Below the pieces are notes generated by a model. It worked only from the letters and a program-made list of their open reading frames with translations. It searched no databases and was not told the origin of the DNA. Source: Persicaria tinctoria (lineage: Eukaryota; Streptophyta; Magnoliopsida; Caryophyllales; Polygonaceae). From it: 64,000 nt of DNA. Positions within the stretch are counted from its first letter, which is position 1. Every line of letters starts with the position of its first letter. Made by a program: the position numbers and the translations under genes. Positions 1 through 13,300 of this stretch are shown here, one piece after another. The DNA lies in the NCBI GenBank assembly GCA_037127255.1, contig JBANSL010000009.1, positions 30,791,475-30,855,474 on the forward strand, in the 5' to 3' direction.

Positions 1-169
1 CTTGATCAACTACATCATATGTAGCACCATCCATGTCAACTCCAACGAAGATTAAGCAAAGAGATAGTAATTTGTACCTCGAAAGCTTGGCAAGAGAATC
101 ACCTTGGCAAGAGAAGAAGGTTGAACCACATTGGCAAGAGAATCACGAATGAACAAAAACAACGAATCC

Positions 170-1129
170 AATCCTTCTACAAATTATCAACCAAGCTGCA
201 CTAGAAAAATATCTCGGATGCCCCATAATCAATGGCAGAGTGAACAAAGATACATTTGAAGAAGTCATAGGAAAAACATAAAACCAATTAACTAAATGGA
301 GAAAAAATGAACTCACCCAACAAGGATGAGCGATACTAGTACAAGCAAACCTAGCGGCGAAACCAATCTATATTATGCAAAAATTCATGCTCCCTACAAG
401 CATTCAGAACGACCTGGACCGCATTAACATAAGATTCTTTTGGAATAAAGATCCTCAATATAAGTCGCTGATTGGATGGGACAAAGTGTGTAGACCAAAG
501 AAAGAAGAAGGGCTCGGACATAATAAGACTAAAGACATGAACAAGGCATTACAAATGAAGTTGTTGTGGTAAATCCTGGCAGAATCAGAAAATGAATGGG
601 TCAAAACTATCCAACATAAGTATCTCAGAAATGAGAGTTTCTAGAATTATAAACGAAAAAGAAACTCCTCTTGGCAATGGGCAAAGTTAATGGATATCAA
701 AGATGAATTTTGTGTTGGACTGATTTGACAAGTTGGAAACGGAAAATCCACAAGATTTTGGAAGGATAACTGACTCCAAAATGAAGGGAACCTGCGAGAA
801 AAACGTCTCCTAGACCATATAGATGAACACGAGACTATTGACAACTTCATAAAACCGGACAAGAATTGGGACAAAGACAAGCTGAATGTTTATCTACCGC
901 CGGATATTGTTGATAAAGTTCTAGATATCTATATACCCTCCAACAAAGTTGAAGACAAACTTTATTGGAAAACCAACAAAAATGGTTGGTTTTATACTGC
1001 TTAGTGCCTTAGATCATGTAACTAGAACTAGAAGGACCAAATCAGATCCAGTGGATTGGATATGGAAGATTGACTGCCCACCAAAAATAAAATAAAAACT
1101 TCCTATGGAAAAACCTACTAAACGGAACC
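170..1129 (+). mobile_element. Degenerate LINE (L1-type) fragment, C-terminal reverse transcriptase
   Basis: Conceptual translation on the + strand gives the C-terminal part of a plant L1-type non-LTR reverse transcriptase. Recognisable landmarks are a KYLGCP-like start near 210, a YIMQKFMLPTSI block near 370, a RFFWN block near 430 and a GLG block near 510. The frame is broken by several stop codons (for example TAA at 570-572), so this is a dead copy. It is truncated at the 5' side; bases 1-170 show nothing I can assign. The copy continues after the hAT insertion at 1138-1581. Confidence 0.75.
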
Positions 1130-1589
1130 CTAACAATTAGACCTGTCAAACGGGTCATTCCGGTCGGGTTCGGGTCGGGTCATTCCGGGTCTCGGGTAAA
1201 ACGGGTCCCGGGTAAAACGGGTTTCGGGTTTTTCGGGTTGACTAGAACCCGGGTTTGATCGGGTTTTGGGCGGGTTCGGGTCGATTTCGGGTTTGTCAAT
1301 TTTTTCTTTTTTAAATTAAAAAAATCATAATTTGATAATTTTGCGATAAATTTTAATTAAACATAAAAAAAATTAATTATATTTAATTATAAATCAACCA
1401 GGTCACCGGGTAAATCGGGTAAATCGGGTCACCGGGTCCAAACCCAGATTACCCGGAAAATTTCCGGGTTTTCGGGTTCGGGTCGAAAAAAATTCCCGGG
1501 TCAAAATTTCCGGGTCTTGACCCAAAAAATTTCGGTCGGTCGGGTCGGATCACCGGGTCGGGTTGTGTTTTGACAGATCTACTAACAAT
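1130..1589. mobile_element. Non-autonomous hAT element (1138-1581) with 8-bp target duplication
   Basis: The element is 444 bp and interrupts the LINE remnant. Its ends are inverted (TAGACCTGTCAAA at the left, TAGATCTGTCAAA read inward from the right). It is flanked by a perfect 8-bp direct repeat, CTAACAAT, at 1130-1137 and 1582-1589. The subterminal regions are packed with short CGGGTCGGGT-like repeats, typical of hAT transposase-binding regions, around an AT-rich core. There is no coding capacity. Confidence 0.9.
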
Positions 1590-1735
1590 AGTTAAGACTA
1601 CAAAGTAAAGCGATCCATGTGCCACGTATATAGTGCCCCTTATGCTCCCACTATGACGAAGATAACACTCATCTCTTTACTGAATGCCATATCTCATTAT
1701 CTTTTGTAGGAAGTCTCGACAAGAAGATTGAACAA
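1590..1735 (+). mobile_element. LINE fragment, distal part with zinc-knuckle-like region
   Basis: This is the continuation of the LINE copy beyond the hAT insertion. Translation gives a C-x2-C-like knuckle followed by an HLFTECHIS-type block at about 1640-1695, as in the zf-RVT region found at the C-terminus of plant LINE polyproteins. The reading frame ends in degenerate sequence near 1735. Confidence 0.6.
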
Positions 1736-1991
1736 ACGATTCGGAACACTGACAAAGGACGGCTTCGGAGGGACGTTGCCGAACCACGTAAATCTATGTC
1801 TTTCTGGTATCAGAGCTTGGTTAGGAAGGCCTCCGAGGGACGTTGTGTCTACCTGTCCGGTGGCCTTCGAGGGACTTTTTGTTTACGGAAGGCCTAATTC
1901 GGTGATATTGTGTAATATTCGATTTATATGGGTTATTTGATTGATTTTTGTTTATGCTCCCGTTTCCAATTTTACCCCTACGTTGAACACC
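1736..1991. other. Unassigned stretch with a tRNA-Met-type primer-site-like motif
   Basis: TGGTATCAGAGC at about 1806-1817 matches the primer-binding site used by many plant LTR retrotransposons (initiator tRNA-Met). No LTR pair is visible nearby, so this is at best a relic. Short open frames here have no recognisable domain. Confidence 0.3.
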
Positions 1992-2394
1992 CATCCGGAT
2001 AGGGGTGTTATTCGAGCTGAACGAGCCGAGTTTGGCATGTTCAAGCTTGTTCATTTGTTAAACGAGCTCGAGCCGAGCCTAATTTTTAAACGAGCTTTAT
2101 TTTTTGTTCAAGCTCGGCTTGTTTTAGTAAATGAACGAGCTCGGGCCGAGCTTTTTTCGAGCTCTAAGTAGTTTTACTTGGTCATAACATATTAATTTAT
2201 AGAAAATTTTGGAAATTCCATATTATTCGAGCTATTCGAGCCTAAATCGAACGAGCCGAGCTTTCAACCGAGTTTAAAATCATGTTCAAGCTCGGCTTGT
2301 TTAGATATGTGAACGAGCTCGAGTCGAGCTTTTTACGAGCCGATCCCGAGCCGAGCTCGAGCTGTTCAGCTCATGTAACAGCCCTACATCCGGA
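1992..2394. mobile_element. Non-autonomous hAT element (2000-2386) with 8-bp target duplication
   Basis: The element is 387 bp. Its ends begin TAGGGGTGTTA at the left and TAGGGCTGTTA read inward from the right. The perfect 8-bp direct repeat CATCCGGA lies at 1992-1999 and 2387-2394. The interior is an array of GAGCTCG/CGAGCCGAGC repeats in both orientations. It is non-coding and belongs to a different hAT subfamily from the copy at 1138. Confidence 0.92.
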
Positions 2395-4365
2395 GCAGAG
2401 ATTTGTGTCCTTCGCCATGGCTTAGCTCGATCGGCGAACCGAGTTTTTGCAAAACACTATCTTCGCTCTCTCACTTCTGCCATTGGATCCCCGATCCCTA
2501 TGAAGGATTACTCCACCTTCTCCCTTAACCCCTTCTGATTCGCTACTCCTTTTGTCTGATTATCGAATTGACGGATGTCCGGTTTTCGGCACAATTTCAA
2601 ATTCGATCGATCGGAGGCTACAGTTTGCTTTCGGAAGCCCTAATCAATCGTTCGATCACCGTCGGTGGCTACTCTTTTCTTCAATTGTTCGATCACACCG
2701 TTGGTGGCTGTTCTCTTCTCGTAGTAATTTTTTGTATATTTGAATAATCTGCGAGAACTGCTCAAAGTTTTGAGCGTTCAGGCCAGTTCGCGGGGGTATT
2801 TTAGTAAAAAGGAAGTGCGCACAGCCTTTGCTTTAGTCGCGGGAGAGCAGTCAATTGTTCAGCTCGCAACGCCAACGCGCTTAGAGCTCTTGCGTTAGAG
2901 ATTGGTGTTCAGTTGATGAATCGCTGAATCCTACGAGTCAAAATTGATGCTCAAGGTTGTTTGAAGTTCAGGTTTATAGATCGAATAAGGTACGGTCTTC
3001 CATCACATCAATTTACTCATCCAGATTTCTTTCTCGAAATCTTCAATTCCATGTATGTATCATTACAATTTGAATTGCGTTTAGCTTGGATTCGATTCGA
3101 TTTAGCTTGAATATCTTATCGTTGAATTTGGATTAAAAAAAATCCCGAAGAACTTGCTTGATGCCTGCGTTGGTTTATCACACCTTTGACTATTAGGCTC
3201 AAGCGGGACCATAGCTGCTTAGAAGTGGACTATAACTTGATTGTGATTTTGAAAATTTCTGGAAATCCCAAAATTAGGGAATTGATGGTGCGAAAATTCT
3301 TTCATACAACTGAAAACCGAGTTTTGAACTGTCATAGCTGTACATGGATTCATGAGAGCAGTTAAGCTTACCATTTCAGTGCTACATTACTCGTTTCAAT
3401 ATCATTAAGATTTGATTTTTGGGTTTTTCTTTCACCTAGGTCATTTCCGTTTGATCTTGGTCCGAATTAACCACTAGTGCTTGAGTTGGAATAGATTTTG
3501 TGTTCTCTTTCCAGCTAATGTTATGCAATGTGCATTTAGGATTCTTCAAGCAGTTATGTATTGAACTCTCTCCAGGGGTTAATCCTGTTGCCCTCAATAA
3601 TGGAAGCAGCCTAAGAATCTAAATTGTTCTTTGAGTTGGTCCTCGAAACTTTCAAAGTCGAATGGCATCACCAAGTATCGTAGAAGTAATAGTTCATCTG
3701 TTTAGTACAAGACAGTATGTTATTACTGATGCCTTTATTCATCTAGAATTCCAAGTTGCAACAACCGACCTTGTTAGATACTATGCATCAGTGTCTTGGG
3801 CTTAGGAAGTTGGAATTCTAATTGATAAATTGGGATCTTTGTAATTGAGGAGTGGCATCATGATTCATGAGTTTAGGAATTCAGGTTTGCAAAAAAGTAC
3901 CATCCAGCATACAAAAGTTCCATTTGATGTGCGCAACTTAAGATTTCACTGTGAATTCATTGGTCCTTTTATTTGCCTAAATATGGATTGCTTCTAAGCA
4001 ATATTACCAAGTCCTTTGTGATGGTTAGGTATAAGCTTTGTTAAGAGTTGATTGATATTGATTCGAGCTCATCCTTAGCTATTCCCTTGCTCGAGTTGTA
4101 AGCTGTAACATGTTTCTTATGGACTCTGTCTTACAGGATTACAAATTGAATTTATAAGTTTTTGGGCGATGAATATGTTTCAAATGATTACCTATGTCTG
4201 TTGGTTCACTTGTAAACATTGGGTATTTTTAACCTATCATCTTCTTTCAGGAGAATTTTCATGGTGGTCTTCTTTTCAGAGAGAGACAAAAACTGTCATA
4301 TTAAGGGATTAGTTGGGGTCTGAATCAAGTATGCTGGGTATGATTATAAGTATTTGAACTTGACA
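2395..4365 (+). promoter_or_regulatory. Promoter, 5' UTR and 5' UTR intron of the ALA2-type gene
   Basis: No coding domain is seen. A good donor (AATAAG|GTACGG at 2989/2990) and a pyrimidine-rich acceptor (CTTTCAG at 4244-4250) suggest a 5' UTR intron of about 1.26 kb, with the leader resuming at 4251 and an in-frame stop (TGA, 4321) before the first ATG at 4366. The transcription start is not determinable; the region just after the hAT element at 2395 is the likely upstream limit. Confidence 0.5.
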
Positions 4366-7300
4366 ATGGAGCGCCATGTTTATATCAATGATGATGAATC
4401 AGCGCAAGGGCTTTATTGTGACAACCGCATATCAAACAGAAAATACACCATACTTAATTTTCTCCCAAAAAACCTATGGGAACAATTCAGGTAACCTGAA
4501 GCGAGGTTCATTTTCAATATTTTTATTTGATTTTGTCTTGGCAACACATGATTTATAATCATGATCTGGTTTCCTAGCTCTAAAGGCTGCTGAGACCTTT
4601 TTTTTTCCCCCTCCTGTTTCATTCCTGCATTTGTTCTGCAGTGGATTGATAGATAACAGATTTGTATCTTTTCATTTCTTTCTGCAGCCGATTTATGAAT
4701 CAGTATTTTCTGTTGATCGCTTGCCTTCAGCTATGGCCACTTATCACTCCAGTAAATCCTGCCAGCACCTGGGGTCCACTCATTTTCATATTTGCTGTCT
4801 CGGCAACAAAAGAAGCCTGGGATGATTATAACCGTTTTCTTTCTGATAAAAAAGCCAATGAAAAAGAAGTATGGGTTGTGAAACATGGAATCAAGAAACA
4901 TGTATGTGAGGATTTTTTTTTCCTGTCTTACTCTCACTAGCAATTTTCTTTTTAACTGCTTTATTTTTGCTTGTTGCCCATGCCATGCGGGCACATGGCC
5001 AAAGTGTGAGGATAATGATTTAAAGTCTTAATGCTGAATTGATATTCAGATTAGGACTTTTTCCATCCTAAAACAGGCTCTGCCATTCTGGCAATACCTT
5101 TATTGAATTTTGGGGTATTGGGTGAGATCCAAGAATAGGATATCCAATATCTAACCCCTTATCAATTTGCTTAGATGTTTTTTAACCGCAATTTTTTACA
5201 GCTGAGTATGCTTTCCTCCAGGTCCAAGCACAGAATATCCATGTCGGCAACATTGTGTGGCTTCGTGAGAATGATGAAGTTCCATGTGATCTGGTTCTTC
5301 TTGGCACTTCTGACCCTCAAGGACTCTGTTACATAGAGGTAAGAGTGTGTGAACTAATATATCATTTATTTGCATTCCTTTCTTGAGTTTCACATGTTAA
5401 TTAGGGTTTTGTTGTCATTTGTCGTGTCTTATAAATTAGTCAGGAAACTGGTTGATCAATTCATTTTATTCAAGTCAGGACAGAGATTAATGTTGATCTT
5501 CTGCCCTATACTCGTGTGAACTCACTTTTGAAATTTATTTTGTCATCATTCTGTTCTAATATTGTCAATCTTGGACAGTTTTCAAGGACTAGATAGATGG
5601 TTAAGTTGATTGGCTTCTATGAACATGTTGGATAGTTTATTCTTAGGATTTGTGTACACCCTGGCAATTTTTCAGAATGAAGGATAATCATTGATTAGAA
5701 AGGGCTAATTGTCTGTTCCATGGTCGGTTATGTTAACCAGCATGAGATATAAGCTGTATAAATATTATTGTTGCTTTATTGACCTTTCTCTTGAGGTTGA
5801 ATCTGTGTATATATCAGTATACTATATAGCTTGATTGATTGCCTTGAAACTAAATGTCAGTTGTAGGAAAGCAACTGTTTCTATGCTAATTGATCTGCTA
5901 TAGTGTTTTCTTTTATAGCGAATGTTACACTAATTCTAGTCCTATCTATTTAGCTAGATGCCTCTTTCTATTTTCTGATTCCCCTTTTCTCTTTTCCTAT
6001 GAATTTTAATGATGTAACATGCAGACGTCTGCGTTGGATGGTGAAACTGATCTTAAAACAAGAGCTATACCCACTGCCTGTACAGGAATAGATCCTGAAT
6101 TGCTTCATAAGATAAAGGTAAGTCACATATTTAATTTTTTTGGTTGAGACTTTTGACTTACACTATTCATGCATTCATCTTCTTCTCTTGCACTTTTATT
6201 TTTACCCTTTTGATTTTGTCTAATGCTGATTTCGACAGGGTGTAATTGAGTGCCCTATCCCAGATAGGGACATAAGAAGATTTGATGCTAATCTACGGCT
6301 ATTTCCTCCATTTATTGATAATGACATGTGCCCTTTGACCATAAGAAACACACTTCTTCAATCATGCTACCTGCGCAACACAGAATGGGCTTGTGGGGTT
6401 GCTGTCTATACTGGTAAGCACCACTTGTAATGGGTAACTAATCTAATTTGTTCTAGGTAAAATAGAAGCTGGACTTTGATATCCATCCATGTTTGGTTTC
6501 TTGTGTATAACTTATTGCATTCTTCTGTTTTAGGCAATGAAACTAAGCTCGGTATGAGTAGGGGCATCCCAGAGCCAAAGTTAACTGCAGTTGACGCCAT
6601 GATCGACAAGCTGACTGGAGCAATATTCGTTTTCCAGATTGTTGTCGTTAGCGTTTTAGGCGTAGCTGGAAACGTGTGGAAGGATACTGAAGCAATGAAG
6701 GTTTGTTGTTTCCTTTAAAGTGGTCATCATCTAAGATGATTGATCATTTTGAAAGCTTTGGAGCTTCGATCTGTGTTAAAAAAAAATTCATGCATACATG
6801 TAAACATCATAACTCATAAGATATAAGTTCCTTGATAGCATCTACATTTGATTTTTCTATGATCTGCACTGCCTTTTATACAACAACCACAAAAGGTACT
6901 TTTTTAGTTTTTAATTCTGGCTGAAAATGCTCTTATTTCAATCTCTCTTTTGTTGGCATTGTTGACTTGTTGCCAAGTTTATCTTCCCTTTAATAAACTT
7001 CATCAATTCATCTAGAATTCTAAGTATTTGTATTTACAACTACTTGAGGGTCTCATTTAAGTGCGCCTTTATAGTTCTAGTCATCATCCTTTTGCTTCCA
7101 ATTCCATTATGCATGATTGAGTTTTTAGTGGTTTCTTGGTCTTTAGTTTTGAACTTTTGTTTGCTTGTTGCCTAAAGCGCTTTATGGCTGGTCAACATTA
7201 TTTGTTGCGCTTTCTCCTATTTATCCTCATGCATGATTTGAGTTTTTAGTGGTCTCTTGGTCTTTATTTTTGAATTTTTCTCTGCTTGTTGCCTAAAGTG

Positions 7301-10300
7301 CTGGCCAAAATTATTTATTACACTTTCTTCTATTTATCCTCAAACACGCCCATATCTTTCCAGCTCAAATGTCAGTTCTTTGAGAAATGAGGTCAACATT
7401 GCCTTCAGCTAACATTCCCTTTGAAACTGTGGAAAACGGTTAAACAAATTAGGTCTAGGATCTGGATTCTGTCATTTTAGGTGATCTTGTTTTAAGTGTA
7501 TCATGTTTGACTTATTCCACTTCACTTGAGGTTTTGTTCGAGTTGGATTCGGATTTAGGATCAGCAGCTTTTCCAGTGACATTTCTTTTTTGGTGAACAG
7601 ATGAAATGAGAAAAACTTGAAATTACCTGCTTATGATATTTGATCCCAGACTCGGCTATCTGCCACTCAAACCTGTGCTGTCTGGCTTGTTTTCTGTTTA
7701 ATACTCGTATAATAATATATAATATATCATTCTTTATTCTTTATTAAACCAAAGATGAGATTTAAAAGATTACATTTTCCTTGCCTCCGTTTAATTCCTT
7801 AATGTCCTTCCGCCACTGCATTTTTTTTGCTTTTTTATGGTGGTATTTCTGTTTAAACTCATTCAAAAATATCTTGGGTTCATTCTCACTATTCTCCATT
7901 TCTGGCAGCAATGGTATGTATTGTATCCAAAGGAAGCCCCCTGGTATGAGCTACTGATAATCCCTTTACGATTTGAACTGCTATGTTCCATCATGATACC
8001 CATATCTATTAAGGTAAGCATTTCTATCTTCTTGGTTTGGATTCATGCACATTAATGAAAATCTGTTTCAGTCCAGAACGTATTTATTTATTTATATTTT
8101 TATGTTGCTCTTACTTTTGTGGCTCTGCTAGGTGTCCCTTGACCTTGTAAAGAGTTTATATGCAAAATTTATTGACTGGGATCATGAAATGGTGGACCAA
8201 GAGACAAACATTTTTGCCCATGCAGCAAAGTAGGACACAAATTACTTAAGAAATGAGTTTATGAATCACTATATCAGTCCGGCATGATAGAATAATGATG
8301 ATGTTTCTTGTTCTGCAGCACAGCCATAAGTGAGGACCTTGGGCAAGTTGAGTACATTTTGACTGATAAAACTGGAACGCTAACAGAAAACAAAATGATT
8401 TTTAAGAGGTGCTGCATCAATGGAATTTACTATGGCAATGACAGTGGTGATGGCTTGAAAGGTCTAATTTCAGCATTATGTCTTCTCTACATTGGCTTCT
8501 TGTTATTTTAGAACGTGTTGTTGAATCTACTTGTTTGAATATAGCTCTCTTCTTTGCTCCTATGGGCTGTACGAAGGGGTCATTTTTAACCAAATAGTTT
8601 TGTGCTATCTACTATCGAGGTCTTTTGTACTGGTTTTGACTTGGTAGTTCATATTTGGAATGCTGAATTCCATATTTCGTCATATTTCCATATAAATTCC
8701 CTCCTTTATACTGAAATAAAAACTTTATATTCTGAAAAAAAAATCATTTTAGTTTTGTTGATTGTTCTGCAATTTCTATAAACATGAAGGGCCATGATTT
8801 ACGTGAAAATTATTTTGGTTCTATATAAATTCTGGTCCTTTGAAAATGAAGCTGTTTATACTTGTGTTGTGGCAAATGACAATCGTGACCTCAAATACAC
8901 TTGTCGAGTGCTTCAGATGAGTTCTTGTTTATTCAGTCAAAGAATAGAAATCAGCAGCTTTCCACAGATTGAGGTTCTGATCCATTTCCAAGATCACTAG
9001 AATCAAGAGTTTGAAAGGGACTGAAAGGACTTTCACTTTCATACAATCAGTAGTTTCCAATGCAGATGTCATATTGGTCATCAATCTGCCCATTGTCATT
9101 GGTCTTCACAAGCGTTTCCATTTTTTCTGTTTGATTCTGCTTTTCAGAACCTGATAAACATCCATCACAGTTTTAACCTTTTCTTTTCTCTTCTCATGCT
9201 ATTCGTTTTATTGGATGATGGGTCTGCGTACTTCGCATTCTTTGTGACACTTGATTGATCTGCTCTACTTTCTAGATATGAAGAAAATGTTACTCTTCTT
9301 TAGTGCAATTATCTGAGATTCTGTTGCCGCAAAGAGACATCACTTGGATTCTTTTGACCTTTCTGTATTTATGTATACCTAAATAGTATCAGAACCATTG
9401 TTTTCACTGCATTATTTTCATGTGTACTGGCTTCTGATGCCTTTTATACATTTACTGACAGATTCTCTTCTACTTGATGCTGTTGCAAATGGTTCCCCTG
9501 ACGTTATTCGATCTTTAATGGTTATGGCAATGTGCAATACGGTTATCCCAATTCAAAGGTAAGTCTTTCTTCTTATTTATCTTTAAACTTTTTCTTGATT
9601 AGTAATTGCATGCCTACAGCCACGTAAATTGTTTGGTACCTCCCACAATCTCGTATGTCTTTTTATTGTCCTTTTGCTTTATCGATTATGTTGCAGCAAA
9701 AGTGGTGAAATTTTGTACAAGGCACAGTCTCAGGATGAGGAAGCTTTAGTTCAAGCTGCAGCTCGCTTAAATATGGTTCTTGTACAAAATCATGCTAGCA
9801 TGCTTGGTACTATCCCATCTAGTCTCACTTTAGTAAGGTTGTAGGATCTGTTTTTTTTAACTTAAAATTCTCATGATCTTCGGTTTTCTTTTGTCAGAGT
9901 TAAGATTCAATTCTTCAACTCTCCATTATGAACTGCTGGATATCCTGGAGTTCACTTCTGACAGGAAGAGAATGTCTGTGGTATTAAGAGATTGCAAGAA
10001 TGGGAAAATTATTCTTTTGTCTAAGGGTGCTGATGAAGCTATTCTACCTTATGCTACTACAGGTACATTTTTCCTTTTGCTTTTTTCTAAGGAAAATCGT
10101 AGAATTTTTTTCCCAAAATTTTTCATTCACTTGATTTAGTTAGAAGATGCTTAGTTTTTAAATCTGGTTCCCATGTGCGCCCTTATCCTTCTTTAAGATT
10201 TCATGTTGGATGGAAGCGATATTGAAACGTATCCCTTCTGGGACCTTTGTGCTTTTTTATGCTTGCCTTCTCTTTCACTGATCTGACTGATAGCAGTCTT

Positions 10301-13300
10301 GTTATCTCAGGTCAGCAGATAAGAGTGTTTACTGAGGCTGTTGAGCAATATGCACAATTGGGACTGAGAACTCTATGCTTGGCCTGGCGTGAGCTGGAGA
10401 AAGATGAGTATCAAGAGTGGGCTTTTCTGTTTAAAGAGGCTAACAGCAGTTTGGTGGACAGGGAGGTATTATTCACGTATTATATTCATCAATATTGATT
10501 GCTAAACAAAATTGTTATAGATCGTCTGAACCTTGTATCAATTGCAGTGGCGGATAGCTGAGGTATGCCAGAAAATAGAGCATGACTTTCAAATTCTTGG
10601 GGTAACTGCAATAGAGGACCGGCTTCAGGTAAAGAATTTTTTTAGTGGGAATTTTCAAGTTAAGCCATAATTCTTCTCCTCTGTGATCCATAGCTCTAAT
10701 ATATCAGGTGTTAACTTTTAGAGTTATATCCTTCTAAATTTATCAGGATGGAGTCCCTGAAACCATCGAGATGCTGAGGAAAGCAGGCATAAACTTTTGG
10801 ATGTTAACTGGTGACAAGAAAGAGACTGCAATGCAAATTGCACTGTCATGCAATTTCATATCCCCAGGTAGTTTGAAAACTGAACGGGGTGCATTTTATT
10901 TTATTCTCAATCCGGTAAAGGAACTCTTATCTGGTTTTGAATTTGATTATTACTACTTGGGTCTGCCCTGGATTCAAATAAAATAAAATCTTACTTGCAT
11001 TTAACTTGTTCATTTTGATAAACTTATTACTTGAATTTTTTCCCCCCCCTGGACAGAACCTAAAGGCCAGCTTTTGATGATTGATGGAAAAACTAGAGAT
11101 GAAGTTTGCAGGAGCTTGGAGAGAGTTTTGCTTACAATGAAGATAACAACAGCAGAACCTAAGGTATAGAAAGTGAAAATCAAGATCACATTCTGAGATC
11201 TTTTAACCTAAGAGTTGCTTTGGTTCTAATTTGATGTTAATGCATCAGTTGTAAGCCCATGCTGAGGCCTAATTTTGGTACTATCTGTAAAGTAATGATG
11301 AATTTTATGATCACTTTAATTGAAGTTTTGGGTAAAGATGAATGAGTCACAACAAGTCGGGAATGAACATATGTTCTGTTTGCCAATATCTAGCGATTGT
11401 ATGTAGAGATTTGCAACAATAGCACTTCGGTGTATGCTAACAAGATGTGGAATGCTATTATTTCCATATGGCTATTACGGCGAGAAGCAGTTCTGAGATT
11501 TCATTTTGTCTCATACATGGAAAATCTCAAGTCCACTTTTTGTCTTTTCTTCATGATGATGGAAGTGTTTTTCTTTCTTTTTTCACCCCTTTTGACATAA
11601 CCCTGTGGGGTTTCTACATGATGACTTTGACCCCTTTTTTTCCCAACAGGATGTTGCATTTGTTGTTGATGGATGGGCGCTTGAAATTGCAATGACACAT
11701 CATCGAAGAAAATTCACAGAACTGGCCATATTATCAAGAACTGCTATATGCTGTCGTGTAACCCCATCCCAAAAGGCTCAGGTAAATCTTGTCATCAAAT
11801 ATTGTTCTAGTTCCTTTTAGAACAATTCTATCATTAACTAGAAGAGTTGCTTCTAGGATGTATTGTGATGAATTTGCTACCCTTGTGCACAATGCAGCTT
11901 GTGGAGCTGCTGAAGTTGTGTGAATATAGAACACTGGCAATTGGGGATGGTGGAAATGATGTGAGGATGATACAACAAGCGGATATTGGTGTTGGAATAA
12001 GTGGAAGAGAAGGATTGCAGGCTGCAAGAGCAGCAGATTATAGTATTGGAAGTAAGTTCTATTCTGAAGCTATAATTTGGTATACTATTTGACCTCAGTG
12101 ACTTAATATGTGGAATGCCTGATGTAAATATCTTGTTGCAGAATTCAGATTTCTACAAAGATTAATCCTAGTGCATGGTCGTTATTCCTACAACCGTACA
12201 GCATTCTTATCTCAGTATTCCTTCTACAAGTCCCTGATTATCTGTTTCATACAAATTTTGTAAGCCCTCACTCTCTTTCTCTTGTACTTGTTACTTTGAT
12301 CATAGATAAGATGTGTGGATACCAGTTAATGGTACTTTCAAATCAAGTGGTGTTATTCCATTTAATTGCTCCTGGACCAAATTTGATAAGACAAGCCCTT
12401 AGCTCATCTCTGAAGTCTGCATTGATGAATTTAATGTTAATGCAAATGCATTATTGACGTGTGGGAAAATAATAAGTTTTTCTTTTTGTTTCTTGTATTT
12501 GAATTAACAAGTTGATTAAACTTTTTACTCGAGTGTCGTGGATGAAATATTAATGCTCGGATCTTCCAGTTTCTCTTTTATTTCAGGCGTCTCTGGAACC
12601 AGCCTTTTCAATTCCTTCAGCTTGATGGCTTACAATGTTTTCTACACTAGCTTTCCAGTATTAGTTAGTGTCCTCGACAAGGATCTGAATGAGAGCACTG
12701 TAATGCAGCATCCTCAGATTTTGTTTTATTGTCAGGCAGGGAGGTACTATCACTTCATAGCATGATTCACCTTGTGGATAATTTTATTGATTTAGACAAT
12801 TTACCTATTTCATCTTTTTCTTTGGCCAGGCTTTTGAATCCCAGCAGCTTTGCTGGATGGTTTGGACGGTCTCTCTTTCATGTAAGCATTATATCTGCAA
12901 TGCTTTCAGTGAGAAATTAAAAAGGCAACATCGAACATATGCCCTTTGAATTTTCCTGTATTATGCCATCTCATGAAATGCTAACTGTCACAGGTCCCCG
13001 GTTCGAACCCCGGAATGGCCGCTCTATATTTATCAATTCAAGAAATGCTAACTGTCCAAATTGGCTAAATTTGCAGGCATTGGTTGTATTTATCATCACT
13101 GTACACTCCTATGTGGACGAAAAAAGTGAAATGGAGGAGGTAGCAATGGTGGCGTTATCCGGTTGCATATGGTTGCAGGCTTTTGTCGTAACATTAGAAA
13201 CAAAGTAAGCCTCCATTTAATGCCATAGCTGTACATATCTTCTTTTTTTTGGTAACTTGAACTACTGAGGGGTGTTTCCTATGGCCAATAAGAAGGCTCT

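Noticed and set aside
1728..2171. Short plus-strand frames as a gene
   Set aside because: No domain; they run across transposon ends and hAT subterminal repeats.
12991..13023. tRNA gene in the ALA2 intron
   Set aside because: Only a T-arm/B-box-like segment is present; no A box, anticodon arm or acceptor pairing, and one T-stem mismatch.
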